Of a stretch of DNA of 64,000 bases, positions 47,147 through 55,023 are shown one piece after another. A model generated the notes under the pieces. That model made no database searches. It was given only the letters and a program-made list of their open reading frames with translations, and was not told the DNA's origin. A program made the position numbers and the translations under genes. The stretch covers positions 48,820 through 112,819 of the IMG/VR virus record IMGVR_UViG_3300032286_000719; one strand, 5' to 3'. The stretch is from a virus. Position 1 is the first letter of the stretch, and every line of letters starts with the position of its first letter.

Positions 47147-48523
47147 TCAATACTTAAGTTCTTGTTTACCTGCTTCAGTAGAATAAGTAAACACTTTATC
47201 TTCTTCTGTCACCTCAATCTGTTTACCACCTGTGTTAAGACACAAGTCTTTCAACTGATTACTAAATGACATCAATGATACAGCATTCACCTTGTATGGG
47301 AATTCATCTGTATTAATATCATCTTGACCATCGTTGATAACAAGAATTTCTGGTCTCTCTTCTGATAGATTTACATCAAGATTACAAAGTTTACCAGATT
47401 CTATCTCATTAGAAATGTATTCAATCATATCACCCACCTCTGTCATACCACCATTTGGATCATTAGAAAATGTTTGCCAGAAAGCAATAACATCTTCTTT
47501 ATTCTTGATATGTTGGAAGTTTAGATCTTCTGTACTGTCAACAAAATAACTAAAGAACACTTCAGCTTCTCCTTTCATGACATACTTAAACCTGTCGATT
47601 AATATAGCATTAACCCATATCTGTTTCTGATCATAGTCCATAGAACCTGAATAGTCAAGAATGATAATAATCTTTTGAATCTGTTCTTTTCTATCAACTG
47701 GGACACTCACTGTCAAGTCTTTAGTTAAGAACTTACTTCTGAAGTTTGGGTACACCTTCTGCATTAGATTCATCATATGAATCTGAGAATAGTCTCTCAT
47801 AATCATTGTAGAATACTCATCAGAATTAGCAACAATCTTCTCACTGATTTCTTTCTCCACCTTGAACTCACTACCAAACTGACCAACAAGAGATAAATGG
47901 TTCATAATCTCCATCTTTCTATTCTTGCTTAGTTCATTAAGATCTAATTGGTCATTGATATTTGGATCACTGTAAAGCTGTCTATCAAAGTCTAAGCGTT
48001 TCTTCATGTCCAATTCATCTTCATCATCATCTTCACTTTTCTCAGCATAATCTTTATCACCTTTCTTCATTTTAAGATAAATAGATATAGCTTGCTCTAA
48101 TGGTGTGAATCCAGGAATGAATTGCTCAAAGATACTATCGTATAGAGCTTTTCTTGCTTTATGTTCTTCATCTTCAGAATCTATAAACTGTTCAGCTACA
48201 AAATCACGCTCATCAATCATCTTGAAATAACACACACGTGCTAGTTCTTTGATTGTATCAACAGATGTCTGTTTAGGAGCATGCACCTTCTTTCTGATCT
48301 CTGATGTAGTTGGTGTTAGATATGTAACAGGATCTTTAACAAATAGATCATCGTTGTTATCTGTATCTCCCCATGAGAAAGAGAATGAACCCCATCCACT
48401 TTTAGACCAACCACCACCACCATACTTACTCTTCCAACCCCCTGTACTCTTTGCAGTAGTATAGGTTGGGGCATAACGACTACCATAATAGTCGTCATAC
48501 CCATCATCCCATAAGCTTCTCAT
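47147..48523 (-). CDS. vWA-domain protein (partner of MoxR-like ATPase)
   Basis: This 458-residue protein has a Ser/Gly/Tyr/Trp-rich N-terminal region (residues 1-55, with WKSKYGGGGWSKSGWGSFSF). A helical middle follows, then a C-terminal vWA domain with the MIDAS motif IIILDYSGSMDYDQ, a Thr-bearing loop GGMTEVGDMIEY and ILVINDGQDDINT. It is coupled to the MoxR-like AAA+ gene upstream (overlap of one base). Such pairs act as chaperone-like remodelling complexes for metal insertion or assembly in bacteria. The phage target is unknown. Confidence 0.8.
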   Translation of the reverse strand: MRSLWDDGYDDYYGSRYAPTYTTAKSTGGWKSKYGGGGWSKSGWGSFSFSWGDTDNNDDLFVKDPVTYLTPTTSEIRKKVHAPKQTSVDTIKELARVCYFKMIDERDFVAEQFIDSEDEEHKARKALYDSIFEQFIPGFTPLEQAISIYLKMKKGDKDYAEKSEDDDEDELDMKKRLDFDRQLYSDPNINDQLDLNELSKNRKMEIMNHLSLVGQFGSEFKVEKEISEKIVANSDEYSTMIMRDYSQIHMMNLMQKVYPNFRSKFLTKDLTVSVPVDRKEQIQKIIIILDYSGSMDYDQKQIWVNAILIDRFKYVMKGEAEVFFSYFVDSTEDLNFQHIKNKEDVIAFWQTFSNDPNGGMTEVGDMIEYISNEIESGKLCNLDVNLSEERPEILVINDGQDDINTDEFPYKVNAVSLMSFSNQLKDLCLNTGGKQIEVTEEDKVFTYSTEAGKQELKY

Positions 48524-49845
48524 TAGATGAAAGAAGCAATAGTTAAGTTCTTAGTAAACTTGTCTACAGAAGATGTAGCTGCTTTTACAAGCTGTGCATG
48601 CACATTAGCAACATCATCACCCACTGTTAAGCCTTTGATGTCTTTCAATTGCATATTAAGACTGCTAAGAGCTTCTTTGTAAGTCTTCTCATCTTCTCTT
48701 GATCCCAATGGAAGAGTGTTCAATGTCTCAATCATATGTGTAATACCTGAAGACAATTCTCTAAACTTCATTGTAGATTCAAACTTCTTGATAGCTTCAG
48801 CAATCAATGATGGTTTCTTTGCAAACTCTGCAATGAAAGACAATGATTCTGGACCACATTGATCATACACCTGATATGCTGTTACAGCAACACGAGGACT
48901 GATAGTGATGCTGTTCTTTGCATATTCCTGTAATAGATAAGGAATAACAGGATCAACTTCTCCTACACCAAATTTACTTTCAAGCAATTTGTTATAGCTG
49001 ATTTCTGTGTAGTTATCCCATATAACATTCAATTCTAATGGGAAACGCTCCATCAATGCCTTCAATGACATATTCTTAGAGAATTCATCACGAGTTCTAT
49101 TAGTACAACAGATGATAAACTTAGTGTTGATAGGAAATATCTGTGTACCATTTCTGAATACACCAGATGATAGAATATCCTTCAATTGCTCTAGAATGAA
49201 ATCAGGAGCATCGAATAACTCTTCGAAGATTACATACTCGTGGTTCATAAAACTATTCTCTACAAGGTATTCAATCTTACCTGTTGTTTCGAACGTTGGT
49301 ATATCAAGACCACCAAACAATCTGTCTGTTGTCATACCTGTACCCATTGTTTGAATGAATGGATCAATACCCTTTGCTTTCAAGAAATCTAATGTGATTT
49401 CTGATTTACCATGTCCACCTGGACCATACAATATCACGTTCTTACATGTAGAATATCCTACGTTTAGAATGTTAACTGTTTTATCCATGAATACAAACTT
49501 GTCTCCCACTGGATTCTTCTTTACTGATTTTGTTGTTGTTGATTTCATTTTTCTTTCTTTTATTAAGGATTTTGTTACTTGCTTTAAAATTTCTTTTGTT
49601 TCTTCTTCTGATAGCTCTTCTGAGTTTAAAATGCATTGGTTGGCTCTGAATGTCCAATCACTATAATTGAAATCATATCTTCCTTCAATTAGTTTAATGA
49701 ATTCATCAGGAATGTCTTGTCCTATAAAATGATGCATATCACCATGATCATTCCAATGAATTGGACCTTCATAATCTTCATTGTGTTCTACCCAAAGACC
49801 ATCTGCTTCAAACTCTTCTTTTGTCTTAAATCTATATTTTGTCAT
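48523..49845 (-). CDS. MoxR/dynein-type AAA+ ATPase
   Basis: This 440-residue protein has an N-terminal extension of about 110 residues and then the AAA+ core: NVILYGPGGHGKSEITLDFL (Walker A), HEYVIFEELFDAPDFILEQL (Walker B) followed by KDILSSGVFRN, KFIICCTNRTRDEFSKN (sensor 1) and a conserved RFPLELNV. This fits the MoxR/AAA_5 group. The gene order AAA+ then vWA is the classical MoxR-vWA pair. It may remodel virion or host complexes; crAss-like phages often carry such pairs, as I recall. Confidence 0.8.
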   Translation of the reverse strand: MTKYRFKTKEEFEADGLWVEHNEDYEGPIHWNDHGDMHHFIGQDIPDEFIKLIEGRYDFNYSDWTFRANQCILNSEELSEEETKEILKQVTKSLIKERKMKSTTTKSVKKNPVGDKFVFMDKTVNILNVGYSTCKNVILYGPGGHGKSEITLDFLKAKGIDPFIQTMGTGMTTDRLFGGLDIPTFETTGKIEYLVENSFMNHEYVIFEELFDAPDFILEQLKDILSSGVFRNGTQIFPINTKFIICCTNRTRDEFSKNMSLKALMERFPLELNVIWDNYTEISYNKLLESKFGVGEVDPVIPYLLQEYAKNSITISPRVAVTAYQVYDQCGPESLSFIAEFAKKPSLIAEAIKKFESTMKFRELSSGITHMIETLNTLPLGSREDEKTYKEALSSLNMQLKDIKGLTVGDDVANVHAQLVKAATSSVDKFTKNLTIASFI

Positions 49846-49855
49846 AGCTTTGATA

Positions 49856-49883
49856 TAAAAAGGAGAGCCATTACAGCTCTCCT
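49856..49883 (-). terminator. Intrinsic terminator
   Basis: Perfect 8-base stem AGGAGAGC (49861-49868) and GCTCTCCT (49876-49883) with minus-strand TTTTT after it. It lies between the acidic 160-residue gene and the MoxR-like gene, so it may tune their ratio. Confidence 0.75.
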
Positions 49884-49892
49884 ATTAAACAA

Positions 49893-50375
49893 TTAATCAT
49901 CATCACCATTTGGATCAATACCAAGTTTACCCATAATGAGCTTATCAAGAAACTCTTTCACTTCAGGTGGAAGAGAATTACTATCAATAGCATCATCTGG
50001 ACTGTTTCCTTCCTTCATGTTTACAAGAAACTCTCTGATGTTTGGTGGAAGATCTTCAGCATCTAATGCTATCTTTCTAATACCATCTTTAAGACCATCA
50101 AGTTTCTTCTCTAATTTCTCAGCAAATCCATCTAACTTCTGTTGTAAGAAGAATGATGCTATGATTACTAATTGAGAATAGCTAAACTCATTAAGAGATG
50201 CTTCTACTAACATACTTGGAGAAATATCATCTTTTAGATCTTTGTTTTCATCAAAGAGATGATTCTTTAGTAGATTACCAATTTGTGTTTGTAGATCATC
50301 CATATAGGATTCTTCTACACCAATAGCTTTGTTAAGCTTTTTTTGACCATGGTCAAACGTAAAAATTGAATTCAT
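49893..50375 (-). CDS. Acidic helical protein upstream of the MoxR-vWA pair
   Basis: This 160-residue protein is helical with a heptad-like Leu stretch (QLDG ... LKDGIRKIALDAEDLPPN) and two related units, DLPPNIREFLVNMKEGNSPD and SLPPEVKEFLDKLIMGKLGI, i.e. an internal duplication of a PP-x-x-EFL segment. The C-terminus is Asp-rich. As the first gene of the module it may be an adaptor or substrate for the AAA+ complex. Function unknown. Confidence 0.65.
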   Translation of the reverse strand: MNSIFTFDHGQKKLNKAIGVEESYMDDLQTQIGNLLKNHLFDENKDLKDDISPSMLVEASLNEFSYSQLVIIASFFLQQKLDGFAEKLEKKLDGLKDGIRKIALDAEDLPPNIREFLVNMKEGNSPDDAIDSNSLPPEVKEFLDKLIMGKLGIDPNGDDD

Positions 50376-50397
50376 TGTTATTAAGGATTTAAATTAT

Positions 50398-50553
50398 TTA
50401 TTGTTCTATTGATGATCTAACATCAATTGTCGTTTCTTTCACAATCCCATGTCTGAAATTGTATAACACCTCAACTACTAACCTCCTAGAAACTATTCTT
50501 CTAAGAGGATTAGTTGAGCCCACTAATGTGCCTTTGTATATTCTACGTCTCAT
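50398..50553 (-). CDS. Small basic protein
   Basis: The start MRRRIYKGTLVGSTN is chosen because it overlaps the upstream stop by 4 bases. The 51-residue product is basic and beta-like (RRLVVEVLYNFRHGIVKETT). Unknown. Confidence 0.5.
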   Translation of the reverse strand: MRRRIYKGTLVGSTNPLRRIVSRRLVVEVLYNFRHGIVKETTIDVRSSIEQ

Positions 50554-50792
50554 AATACATATGATAATAATGATACAACTAAGGATGCACCAAGACATAT
50601 AGATAACCAAAAGACTATTTTCTGCAGTCTTAAGTTTTCTTTTCTATGTAATTCTGTTTCCTTTTCACATAGTTCTATGTATCTATCCTTCATGGATATG
50701 ATTTCGTTAGAAAATTCTAATGCTCTTTGGTAACTTTTTGAAAGCTCTGTGAGCTTCTCAAGCGTCTCTTCGATGTGTGGTTCTTTACTCAT
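50550..50792 (-). CDS. Coiled-coil protein with C-terminal membrane anchor
   Basis: The start MSKEPHIEETLEKL is preferred over an upstream hydrophobic extension because it overlaps the previous gene by 8 bases. The 80-residue product has a helical coiled-coil region (residues 8-55) and one C-terminal membrane helix (IVFWLSICLGASLVVSLLSY). It could organise a membrane-bound complex. Function unknown. Confidence 0.55.
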   Translation of the reverse strand: MSKEPHIEETLEKLTELSKSYQRALEFSNEIISMKDRYIELCEKETELHRKENLRLQKIVFWLSICLGASLVVSLLSYVL

Positions 50793-50958
50793 TGTTTTTA
50801 GATTTTTCAACCAACATAGCACCAATAAGAACTGGTAAAATAACAGGACTAAGCACAAACATAAACCATGCTTCAGTTGGTATAGATTTACCATCGTAAG
50901 TCTCTAACATCATTCCTAACATTATTGTATAGGAAAGAAAGAAATAAAATAATATCAT
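50785..50958 (-). CDS. Small two-helix membrane protein
   Basis: This 57-residue protein has hydrophobic segments at residues 2-18 (ILFYFFLSYTIMLGMM) and 31-50, and a charged KSKNNE end. It overlaps both neighbours by 4-8 bases. Could be a holin-like, antiholin-like or exclusion peptide; no evidence favours one. Confidence 0.5.
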   Translation of the reverse strand: MILFYFFLSYTIMLGMMLETYDGKSIPTEAWFMFVLSPVILPVLIGAMLVEKSKNNE

Positions 50959-51200
50959 ATAACTGTGTCTTTTAAATAAGTTTCTGGTAATGATGATTGT
51001 TGTTCAATCATGCCAATAAGAGTTCCTATATATAATGCTGTTGATCCAAGATCATATGATTCTGGAATACCAATCATTAAATATTTACTATCACCTGTTT
51101 CTTCAATAGAGCAAGTGATAGCTTGTCTGTTAATTTGATCAACCATTCTGTTGATTAAAGGCCAATGCATTGAGCCTACGTGATGTTTAATTGTTATCAT
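50955..51200 (-). CDS. Hypothetical protein
   Basis: This 81-residue protein has VGSMHWPLINRMVDQINRQA and an end with IGTLIGMIEQQSS. Alpha/beta mixed; unknown. Overlaps neighbours by 4 bases. Confidence 0.55.
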   Translation of the reverse strand: MITIKHHVGSMHWPLINRMVDQINRQAITCSIEETGDSKYLMIGIPESYDLGSTALYIGTLIGMIEQQSSLPETYLKDTVI

Positions 51201-51388
51201 AAACCAATCATGTTATCAAAAGAACTCTCTAACAATTCCATTAGAGAGTTTCTTTCTTGGATTAATGAATCAATTTGGTCTTCTATGACATGTACATTTA
51301 CATCATCATAATTATTCTTAAGACCATCAAGAGAATGTATCTCTATTCTAATGGCTTGAATACGTTGTTCAATCTGTTCTATTCTCAT
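51197..51388 (-). CDS. Small coiled-coil protein
   Basis: This 63-residue helical protein has heptads of Ile/Leu (RIEQIEQRIQAIRIEIHSLD). It probably forms a coiled coil. It overlaps its downstream gene by 4 bases and lies 2 bases from the next upstream gene. Unknown function. Confidence 0.55.
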   Translation of the reverse strand: MRIEQIEQRIQAIRIEIHSLDGLKNNYDDVNVHVIEDQIDSLIQERNSLMELLESSFDNMIGL

Positions 51389-51390
51389 GA

Positions 51391-51777
51391 TTATAAGTAT
51401 TTAGAATATAAACGTGTCACTCTACTAATCTCATCCATAGCAAATTTCTTTGCTTGTTCAGGTGTATAAGCATCAACCAATAGTTTGATAGCATTAGCTT
51501 GTTCTGTAACATATGCTTCATCATGTGAATCATTGTTATAGCTATGAGCTGTATCAAAGCCTATCATATAATACTCGTTCTCTTTATCCCATCGAGAGAA
51601 TGTTATCTCTTCAGGACAATCTTTAGGTTGTAAATAGTCTCCCCAATCATCGCTAACTAGTGTTTCAACTAGTATTGGATGGTCTTTAGGAATATGGACG
51701 TATCCACATCCCCAACCAGTTTTACCAAGTGTTTTAAAATCTTCAGCGTACGCTACAGTACTAATAAATGTTTCCAT
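51391..51777 (-). CDS. Hypothetical protein
   Basis: The start METFISTVAYAEDF is chosen over an upstream extension that runs into the previous gene. The 128-residue product has WGCGYVHIPKDHPILVETLV and a helical C-terminus. It resembles hypothetical proteins of Bacteroidota phages but no family can be named. Confidence 0.6.
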   Translation of the reverse strand: METFISTVAYAEDFKTLGKTGWGCGYVHIPKDHPILVETLVSDDWGDYLQPKDCPEEITFSRWDKENEYYMIGFDTAHSYNNDSHDEAYVTEQANAIKLLVDAYTPEQAKKFAMDEISRVTRLYSKYL

Positions 51778-51790
51778 CGTTATTAAGGGT

Positions 51791-52171
51791 TTAATTATAT
51801 TGATATGAGCAATGACCAACACCTGTTTTCACAGTTTGATCATTTATTTTTATTGTGATATTTGCTGTTACATTTACATTAGTGCCACCATAGTTGTTTG
51901 AATTGTCTGTTGAATAGCTGAAGCCTAATGCAGTGATGACATCACCTTTCTTAACTTCTATGTTCAAACATGGTGTTGCATATCTTGTCGTAACACAATT
52001 GGATGTAACAAAAACTTCAGGACTACCACCAGTGTTAGTGATGGTAGCCATTGATGTTTTTTCAACTTGTATTTCTTCATTATCTGGAGCTGTACAACTT
52101 GTATTCATTAATATAGCAGATAACATTGAAATGTATATTGCTATTACTAAATAAGTTTTAAAATGTTTCAT
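51791..52171 (-). CDS. Predicted lipoprotein
   Basis: The start MKHFKTYLVIAIYISMLSAI gives a classic signal peptide with a lipobox-like ILMNTSC, placing Cys near residue 26. The mature part is about 100 residues, beta-rich (VTANITIKINDQTVKTGVGH) and has two further Cys. It should be lipid-anchored at the periplasmic or cell-surface side of a host membrane. Phage lipoproteins often mediate superinfection exclusion. No homologue is recognised. Confidence 0.7.
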   Translation of the reverse strand: MKHFKTYLVIAIYISMLSAILMNTSCTAPDNEEIQVEKTSMATITNTGGSPEVFVTSNCVTTRYATPCLNIEVKKGDVITALGFSYSTDNSNNYGGTNVNVTANITIKINDQTVKTGVGHCSYQYN

Positions 52172-52175
52172 TGTT

Positions 52176-52517
52176 TTATTGAGTAACATTAAAATGTATT
52201 CTCTTTGGGAACTTACCATCAAATACAAATTTGGTTACATTACATAACCATACTGGTGCAAAACCTAAATGATATATGCATCCATTAGGTGGTGTTTGTA
52301 TTATTCTTTTAAGTGTTTCAAATCCTTTAGGACATTCTTTATCTGTTGATAAGTCAACAGTGACTGTTGTACCATTGTTTGATAAATGATCTAATAGTGT
52401 ATCAGCACCACCAACCATCTGTAATTCTGCTTTTGTTCCTGTCCAATTTGGTAAATCTATGTACCAATTACCTTGTTCTTTATTAAATGTGTGTTTCATT
52501 GTTTTTGTTTCTGTCAT
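52176..52517 (-). CDS. Hypothetical protein
   Basis: This 113-residue protein contains QGNWYIDLPNWTGTKAELQM, a clear beta-type domain with GGADTLLDHLS, and NGCIYHLGFAPVWLC. It lies 4 bases upstream of the lipoprotein gene. Fold could be beta-grasp-like; function unknown. Confidence 0.55.
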   Translation of the reverse strand: MTETKTMKHTFNKEQGNWYIDLPNWTGTKAELQMVGGADTLLDHLSNNGTTVTVDLSTDKECPKGFETLKRIIQTPPNGCIYHLGFAPVWLCNVTKFVFDGKFPKRIHFNVTQ

Positions 52518-52752
52518 TGTTTTTGTTTATTTCTTCTAAATATTCTTCTACGTCTTTTATATATTGTAATGCATTCGCATAAGTTTTACGAAGTATTAAA
52601 TTCACTGTAAAGGGAGCATGCTGTTTAACATGCTCTCCTTCTAGTGTAACAATATTCATAAAACCATCTTTATCGAATGATATTGATTCATATATGTGAT
52701 ATTCATCATTCATATCACATAAATAAACCATTCTAGAATCGTCCATGATCAT
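52483..52752 (-). CDS. Hypothetical protein
   Basis: This 89-residue protein contains EYHIYESISFDKDGFMNIVT and an Asn-rich charged end. It overlaps the next gene by 35 bases and the membrane protein upstream by 20 bases. An internal ATG two codons later (52746) is also possible. Unknown. Confidence 0.5.
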   Translation of the reverse strand: MIMDDSRMVYLCDMNDEYHIYESISFDKDGFMNIVTLEGEHVKQHAPFTVNLILRKTYANALQYIKDVEEYLEEINKNNDRNKNNETHI

Positions 52753-52954
52753 TAGTGCTTAAATGGTCATTAACATCGTTCCCTACAATTACAGCTGGAA
52801 TCCAGCCTATAATCATTAGCAGCATTAATGTTGCACCATGCGTTAGACAATCTCTAAATGATAGGTCTGATAATAACCAGCCTATTGTTCCCATTACACA
52901 CCATGTGCTGAGAAATGTGGCTATTACAGCCAACATAAGTTTTGTTGATTTCAT
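52733..52954 (-). CDS. Two-helix membrane protein
   Basis: The start MKSTKLMLAVIATF is chosen over an upstream one since it gives a clean first helix. The 73-residue product has helices at about 5-26 and 37-56 (HGATLMLLMIIGWIPAVIVG). Possibly envelope-modifying; unknown. Confidence 0.5.
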   Translation of the reverse strand: MKSTKLMLAVIATFLSTWCVMGTIGWLLSDLSFRDCLTHGATLMLLMIIGWIPAVIVGNDVNDHLSTNDHGRF

Positions 52955-53082
52955 TTGTTTATTATTAAGGAGTTTGTTTATTATTATATAAATCATTTGT
53001 AGTTATTCGTAAATATTATGAAAACACGACTTTGAAGGTATATATGTACTACATCCTACTGTTCTAGGAGTTAAATGATTTA

Positions 53083-53104
53083 AAAGGGCCCAAGAAGAGC
53101 CCAT
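53083..53104 (-). terminator. Weak terminator candidate
   Basis: Short GGGC/GCCC stem (53086-53089, 53099-53102) followed on the minus strand by TTTTA, just after the stop of the 53110 gene. Only 4 base pairs, so weak. Confidence 0.3.
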
Positions 53105-53109
53105 TATAT

Positions 53110-53457
53110 TTATTTCATCCAAGACATAATCTCTTCCATCTCTTGTCTTGTCATTCTTTTAATTCTACATACATAAGAAACAACATCTTTATCTCCTTCC
53201 CAACCAACATTGATTAGATAACCATAAGAATAATAATCCCAACCATCAATAGAGAATGATGCAGACTCACAAGGAAAGTCTGTATAACTATGATGATTCA
53301 TTGTATCACGATTCTTATCAAATGCATTCCAAAAGTCTTGAGATGTAATCTCTTCCATCTCTGTATTGAAATGTTCTAACTCTGCTAATGATTGAGCTAT
53401 GTTCTTACCAAGTGTTCTCTTATGAGAGTTTAACAATTGTTCTTCTAATGTTTCCAT
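53110..53457 (-). CDS. Hypothetical protein
   Basis: This 115-residue acidic helical protein contains ELEHFNTEMEEITSQDFWNA, SFSIDGWDYYSYGYLINVGW and ends EEIMSWMK. It begins after the GTCAAGTTGAC palindrome region. Unknown function. Confidence 0.6.
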   Translation of the reverse strand: METLEEQLLNSHKRTLGKNIAQSLAELEHFNTEMEEITSQDFWNAFDKNRDTMNHHSYTDFPCESASFSIDGWDYYSYGYLINVGWEGDKDVVSYVCRIKRMTRQEMEEIMSWMK

Positions 53458-53499
53458 AATGCTATATATATTTGATTTATTATACGTTGTTTGTTGTTT

Positions 53500-53510
53500 G
53501 TCAAGTTGAC
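53500..53510. promoter_or_regulatory. GTCAAGTTGAC palindrome (operator or -33 element)
   Basis: Eleven-base palindrome 43 bases upstream of the 53457 start codon. Read on the minus strand it gives ACTTGACAA, the same string as the recA promoter -33 region, followed by TATAATAA 17 bases after the TTG. The -7 match is poor. Confidence 0.35.
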
Positions 53511-53618
53511 CCTTTTAGTACGTGATGGTCCTCACGTTGATATCATCATTCTCCCATTAAAAACTTTTTACGAGGGAGAAAAAAACTTTTTATACCTATA
53601 TATAAGTAAAAGAATGGG

Positions 53619-53644
53619 AAAAGGTGGGTTTTTAACGCCCACCC
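53619..53644 (-). terminator. Intrinsic terminator
   Basis: Minus-strand stem GGTGGG (53643-53638) and CCCACC (53628-53623) with a 9-base loop and TTTT after it. It follows the gene at 53679-54026 and would isolate it from the downstream block. Confidence 0.55.
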
Positions 53645-53678
53645 GATCTGCCACCCACCATATATGAGAATGCAAGGC

Positions 53679-54026
53679 TTAAAGCCCTGCATACTCTGTT
53701 GGATTAACCATTCTCTGTGGCTTGAAGTTCTCAGCAGTAATGCTCTCGAACTTCATTTCCTTCTCTTTGAAAGCATTTGCTTTCGTCCAAGTCACATAAT
53801 TGTTCAACGACCAACCATCATCAGTAACTGTAATGTCAACTAATTTAACGTCACCATCTTTCAAGTCTTGATGAAAGTCATCATCTTCGTGAACTGCAAA
53901 GGCATTTTCGCCTGAAGCATAAATTCTGTAACTTTTTCCTGCGAAGCCTTCAGCTGCACCTTCTTTGTAGTTTCTAACAATGTTAGTCTTCTTGATTTTC
54001 AAAACGTCTTGTCCTGTAATTTCCAT
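53679..54026 (-). CDS. Hypothetical protein at the divergent control region
   Basis: The start MEITGQDVLKIKK is used because the in-frame upstream extension (to 54137) is Pro/Thr-rich, unlike the rest, and overlaps leader hairpins. The 115-residue product contains NIVRNYKEGAAEGFAGKSYR, an acidic middle (HEDDDFHQDLKDGDVKLVDI) and a C-terminal NFKPQRMVNPTEYAGL. It is flanked by its own terminator, so it may be a strongly or early expressed gene. No family recognised. Confidence 0.6.
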   Translation of the reverse strand: MEITGQDVLKIKKTNIVRNYKEGAAEGFAGKSYRIYASGENAFAVHEDDDFHQDLKDGDVKLVDITVTDDGWSLNNYVTWTKANAFKEKEMKFESITAENFKPQRMVNPTEYAGL

Positions 54027-54072
54027 AATTTTCTGTTTTTTTAAGTTAAATGGGGGAGCCACCCGACTTCCC

Positions 54073-54107
54073 CAAACATAGGTGGGGTTGCTGTTGGAAG
54101 TGGTCAA
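54073..54107 (-). promoter_or_regulatory. Candidate leftward promoter
   Basis: Minus-strand TATGTTTG (54080-54073) is an exact -7 element; TTG lies 24 bases upstream (54107-54105), longer than the usual 19-21. It would transcribe the 53679-54026 gene with a leader of about 40 bases. Confidence 0.3.
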
Positions 54108-54161
54108 CATCAGCACATACATGGGGGGTCTTACCATATGGAAAAAAATTTTGGAAAAAAA

Positions 54162-54194
54162 TTTGGAGGGAACAGTTTTTTGTTCCTACCTTTG
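54162..54194 (+). promoter_or_regulatory. Rightward promoter with embedded inverted repeat
   Basis: TTTG (54162-54165), 21 bases, then TACCTTTG (54187-54194), both exact. The spacer holds GGAAC (54169-54173) and GTTCC (54182-54186), which abut the -7 element and could be an operator. Confidence 0.5.
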
Positions 54195-54278
54195 GTGGGT
54201 GGGTGGGTTTGTCTTTATCTATATAGAAAGAATAAGTTCATAATATAGCATAGGGAATAAATATTTGTCTTGTATGTA

Positions 54279-54308
54279 TTGATTATATTTTTTTATTATA
54301 TATCTTTG
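54279..54308 (+). promoter_or_regulatory. Main rightward promoter of the head operon
   Basis: TTG (54279-54281), 19 bases, then TATCTTTG (54301-54308), an exact -7 element. The first start codon is 21 bases further on. Confidence 0.65.
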
Positions 54309-54329
54309 TCAGAGTAATAAAACTAAATT

Positions 54330-54719
54330 ATGATAGTACAGAGTCTTAAGAAGGATGTATCTACAGATTTTCAATTAGCTGAGAAGTATTATAGTGTATT
54401 GTTTACAATAAACAATCTACATCTAACAGAAAGAGAGATACAGCTCATAGCTTTTACAGCTATTAAGGGTAACATTACATATGCTAATGTAAGGGAGGAG
54501 TTCTGCAAAACCTACAACAGTACATCGCCAACAATCAACAACATTGTTTCTAAGCTTAAGAGATTTGGTATATTTATTAAGGAGAATGGTAAGGTGAAGG
54601 TGAATCCAAAAATCATCATAGATTTCCAGAAAGACTTAATGTTGAATATAAAACTAATACATGAAGAAGCCTCAATCAATGTCAATCAAGGAGTGGATCA
54701 TCAAGAAGATGGCAATTAG
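54330..54719 (+). CDS. Predicted winged-helix DNA-binding protein
   Basis: This 129-residue basic helical protein contains HLTEREIQLIAFTAIKGNIT, TYNSTSPTINNIVSKLKRFG and FIKENGKVKVNP, which looks like a small winged helix (helix, turn, recognition helix, wing). It is the first gene after the main rightward promoter and overlaps the IHF-like gene by 59 bases. It could be a late regulator or a packaging initiator. It ends in TAG, showing TAG is a stop in this phage. Confidence 0.6.
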   Translation: MIVQSLKKDVSTDFQLAEKYYSVLFTINNLHLTEREIQLIAFTAIKGNITYANVREEFCKTYNSTSPTINNIVSKLKRFGIFIKENGKVKVNPKIIIDFQKDLMLNIKLIHEEASINVNQGVDHQEDGN

Positions 54720-55023
54720 CATGGTGATACCAGAGAAGATTATTGATGCTGTTGTTGTTCATCAGTTTGATTCAGCTAATGATGCTCTTAATATTAATAA
54801 GAGTGTAGAGATTTCAGGTTTTGGTAAGTTTCATTTCAACCAGAAGAAAGCTCAAGGACAATATGAGAAACTCAATAAGATAAAACAGGCATACGAAAGA
54901 ATGCTGTTGGACGAGAACATCACAGAGACAAAGAAAAACGCTGTAGAGCTTAAATTACAAATCATCACATCCAGTATTAAAACACTAAAACCAAAAATAG
55001 ATGAGTCTGGGACAAATATTTGA
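54661..55023 (+). CDS. IHF/HU-like DNA-binding protein
   Basis: This 120-residue protein has an HU/IHF-type core: MSIKEWIIKKMAISMVIPEK, IIDAVVVHQFDSANDAL, NKSVEISGFGKFHFNQKKAQ (the GFGxF beta arm start). The usual long DNA-wrapping arm is missing, and a helical C-terminal half follows. A phage-coded IHF-like protein next to terminase is typical of crAss-like genomes, from memory. It probably bends DNA at packaging or replication sites. Confidence 0.8.
   Translation: MKKPQSMSIKEWIIKKMAISMVIPEKIIDAVVVHQFDSANDALNINKSVEISGFGKFHFNQKKAQGQYEKLNKIKQAYERMLLDENITETKKNAVELKLQIITSSIKTLKPKIDESGTNI

Larger units (their letters stand above)
54027..54329. promoter_or_regulatory. Divergent control region between leftward and rightward programmes
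   Basis: This 303-base non-coding stretch lies between the leftward 53679-54026 gene and the rightward head operon. It contains two rightward promoters, a candidate leftward -7 element, an inverted repeat GGAAC/GTTCC against one -7 element, tandem GGAAAAAAATTT repeats (54140-54166), three GGGT repeats (54195-54209) and a G-rich hairpin GGGGGAG/CTTCCCC (54051-54075). Its composition is unlike the rest of the window. Likely a switch between early and late transcription. Confidence 0.55.

Noticed and set aside
54027-54137. N-terminal extension of the 53679 gene to the ATG at 54137
   Set aside because: The extension is Pro/Thr-rich, unlike the rest, and overlaps leader hairpins and the candidate promoter; MEITG at 54026 is a better start.
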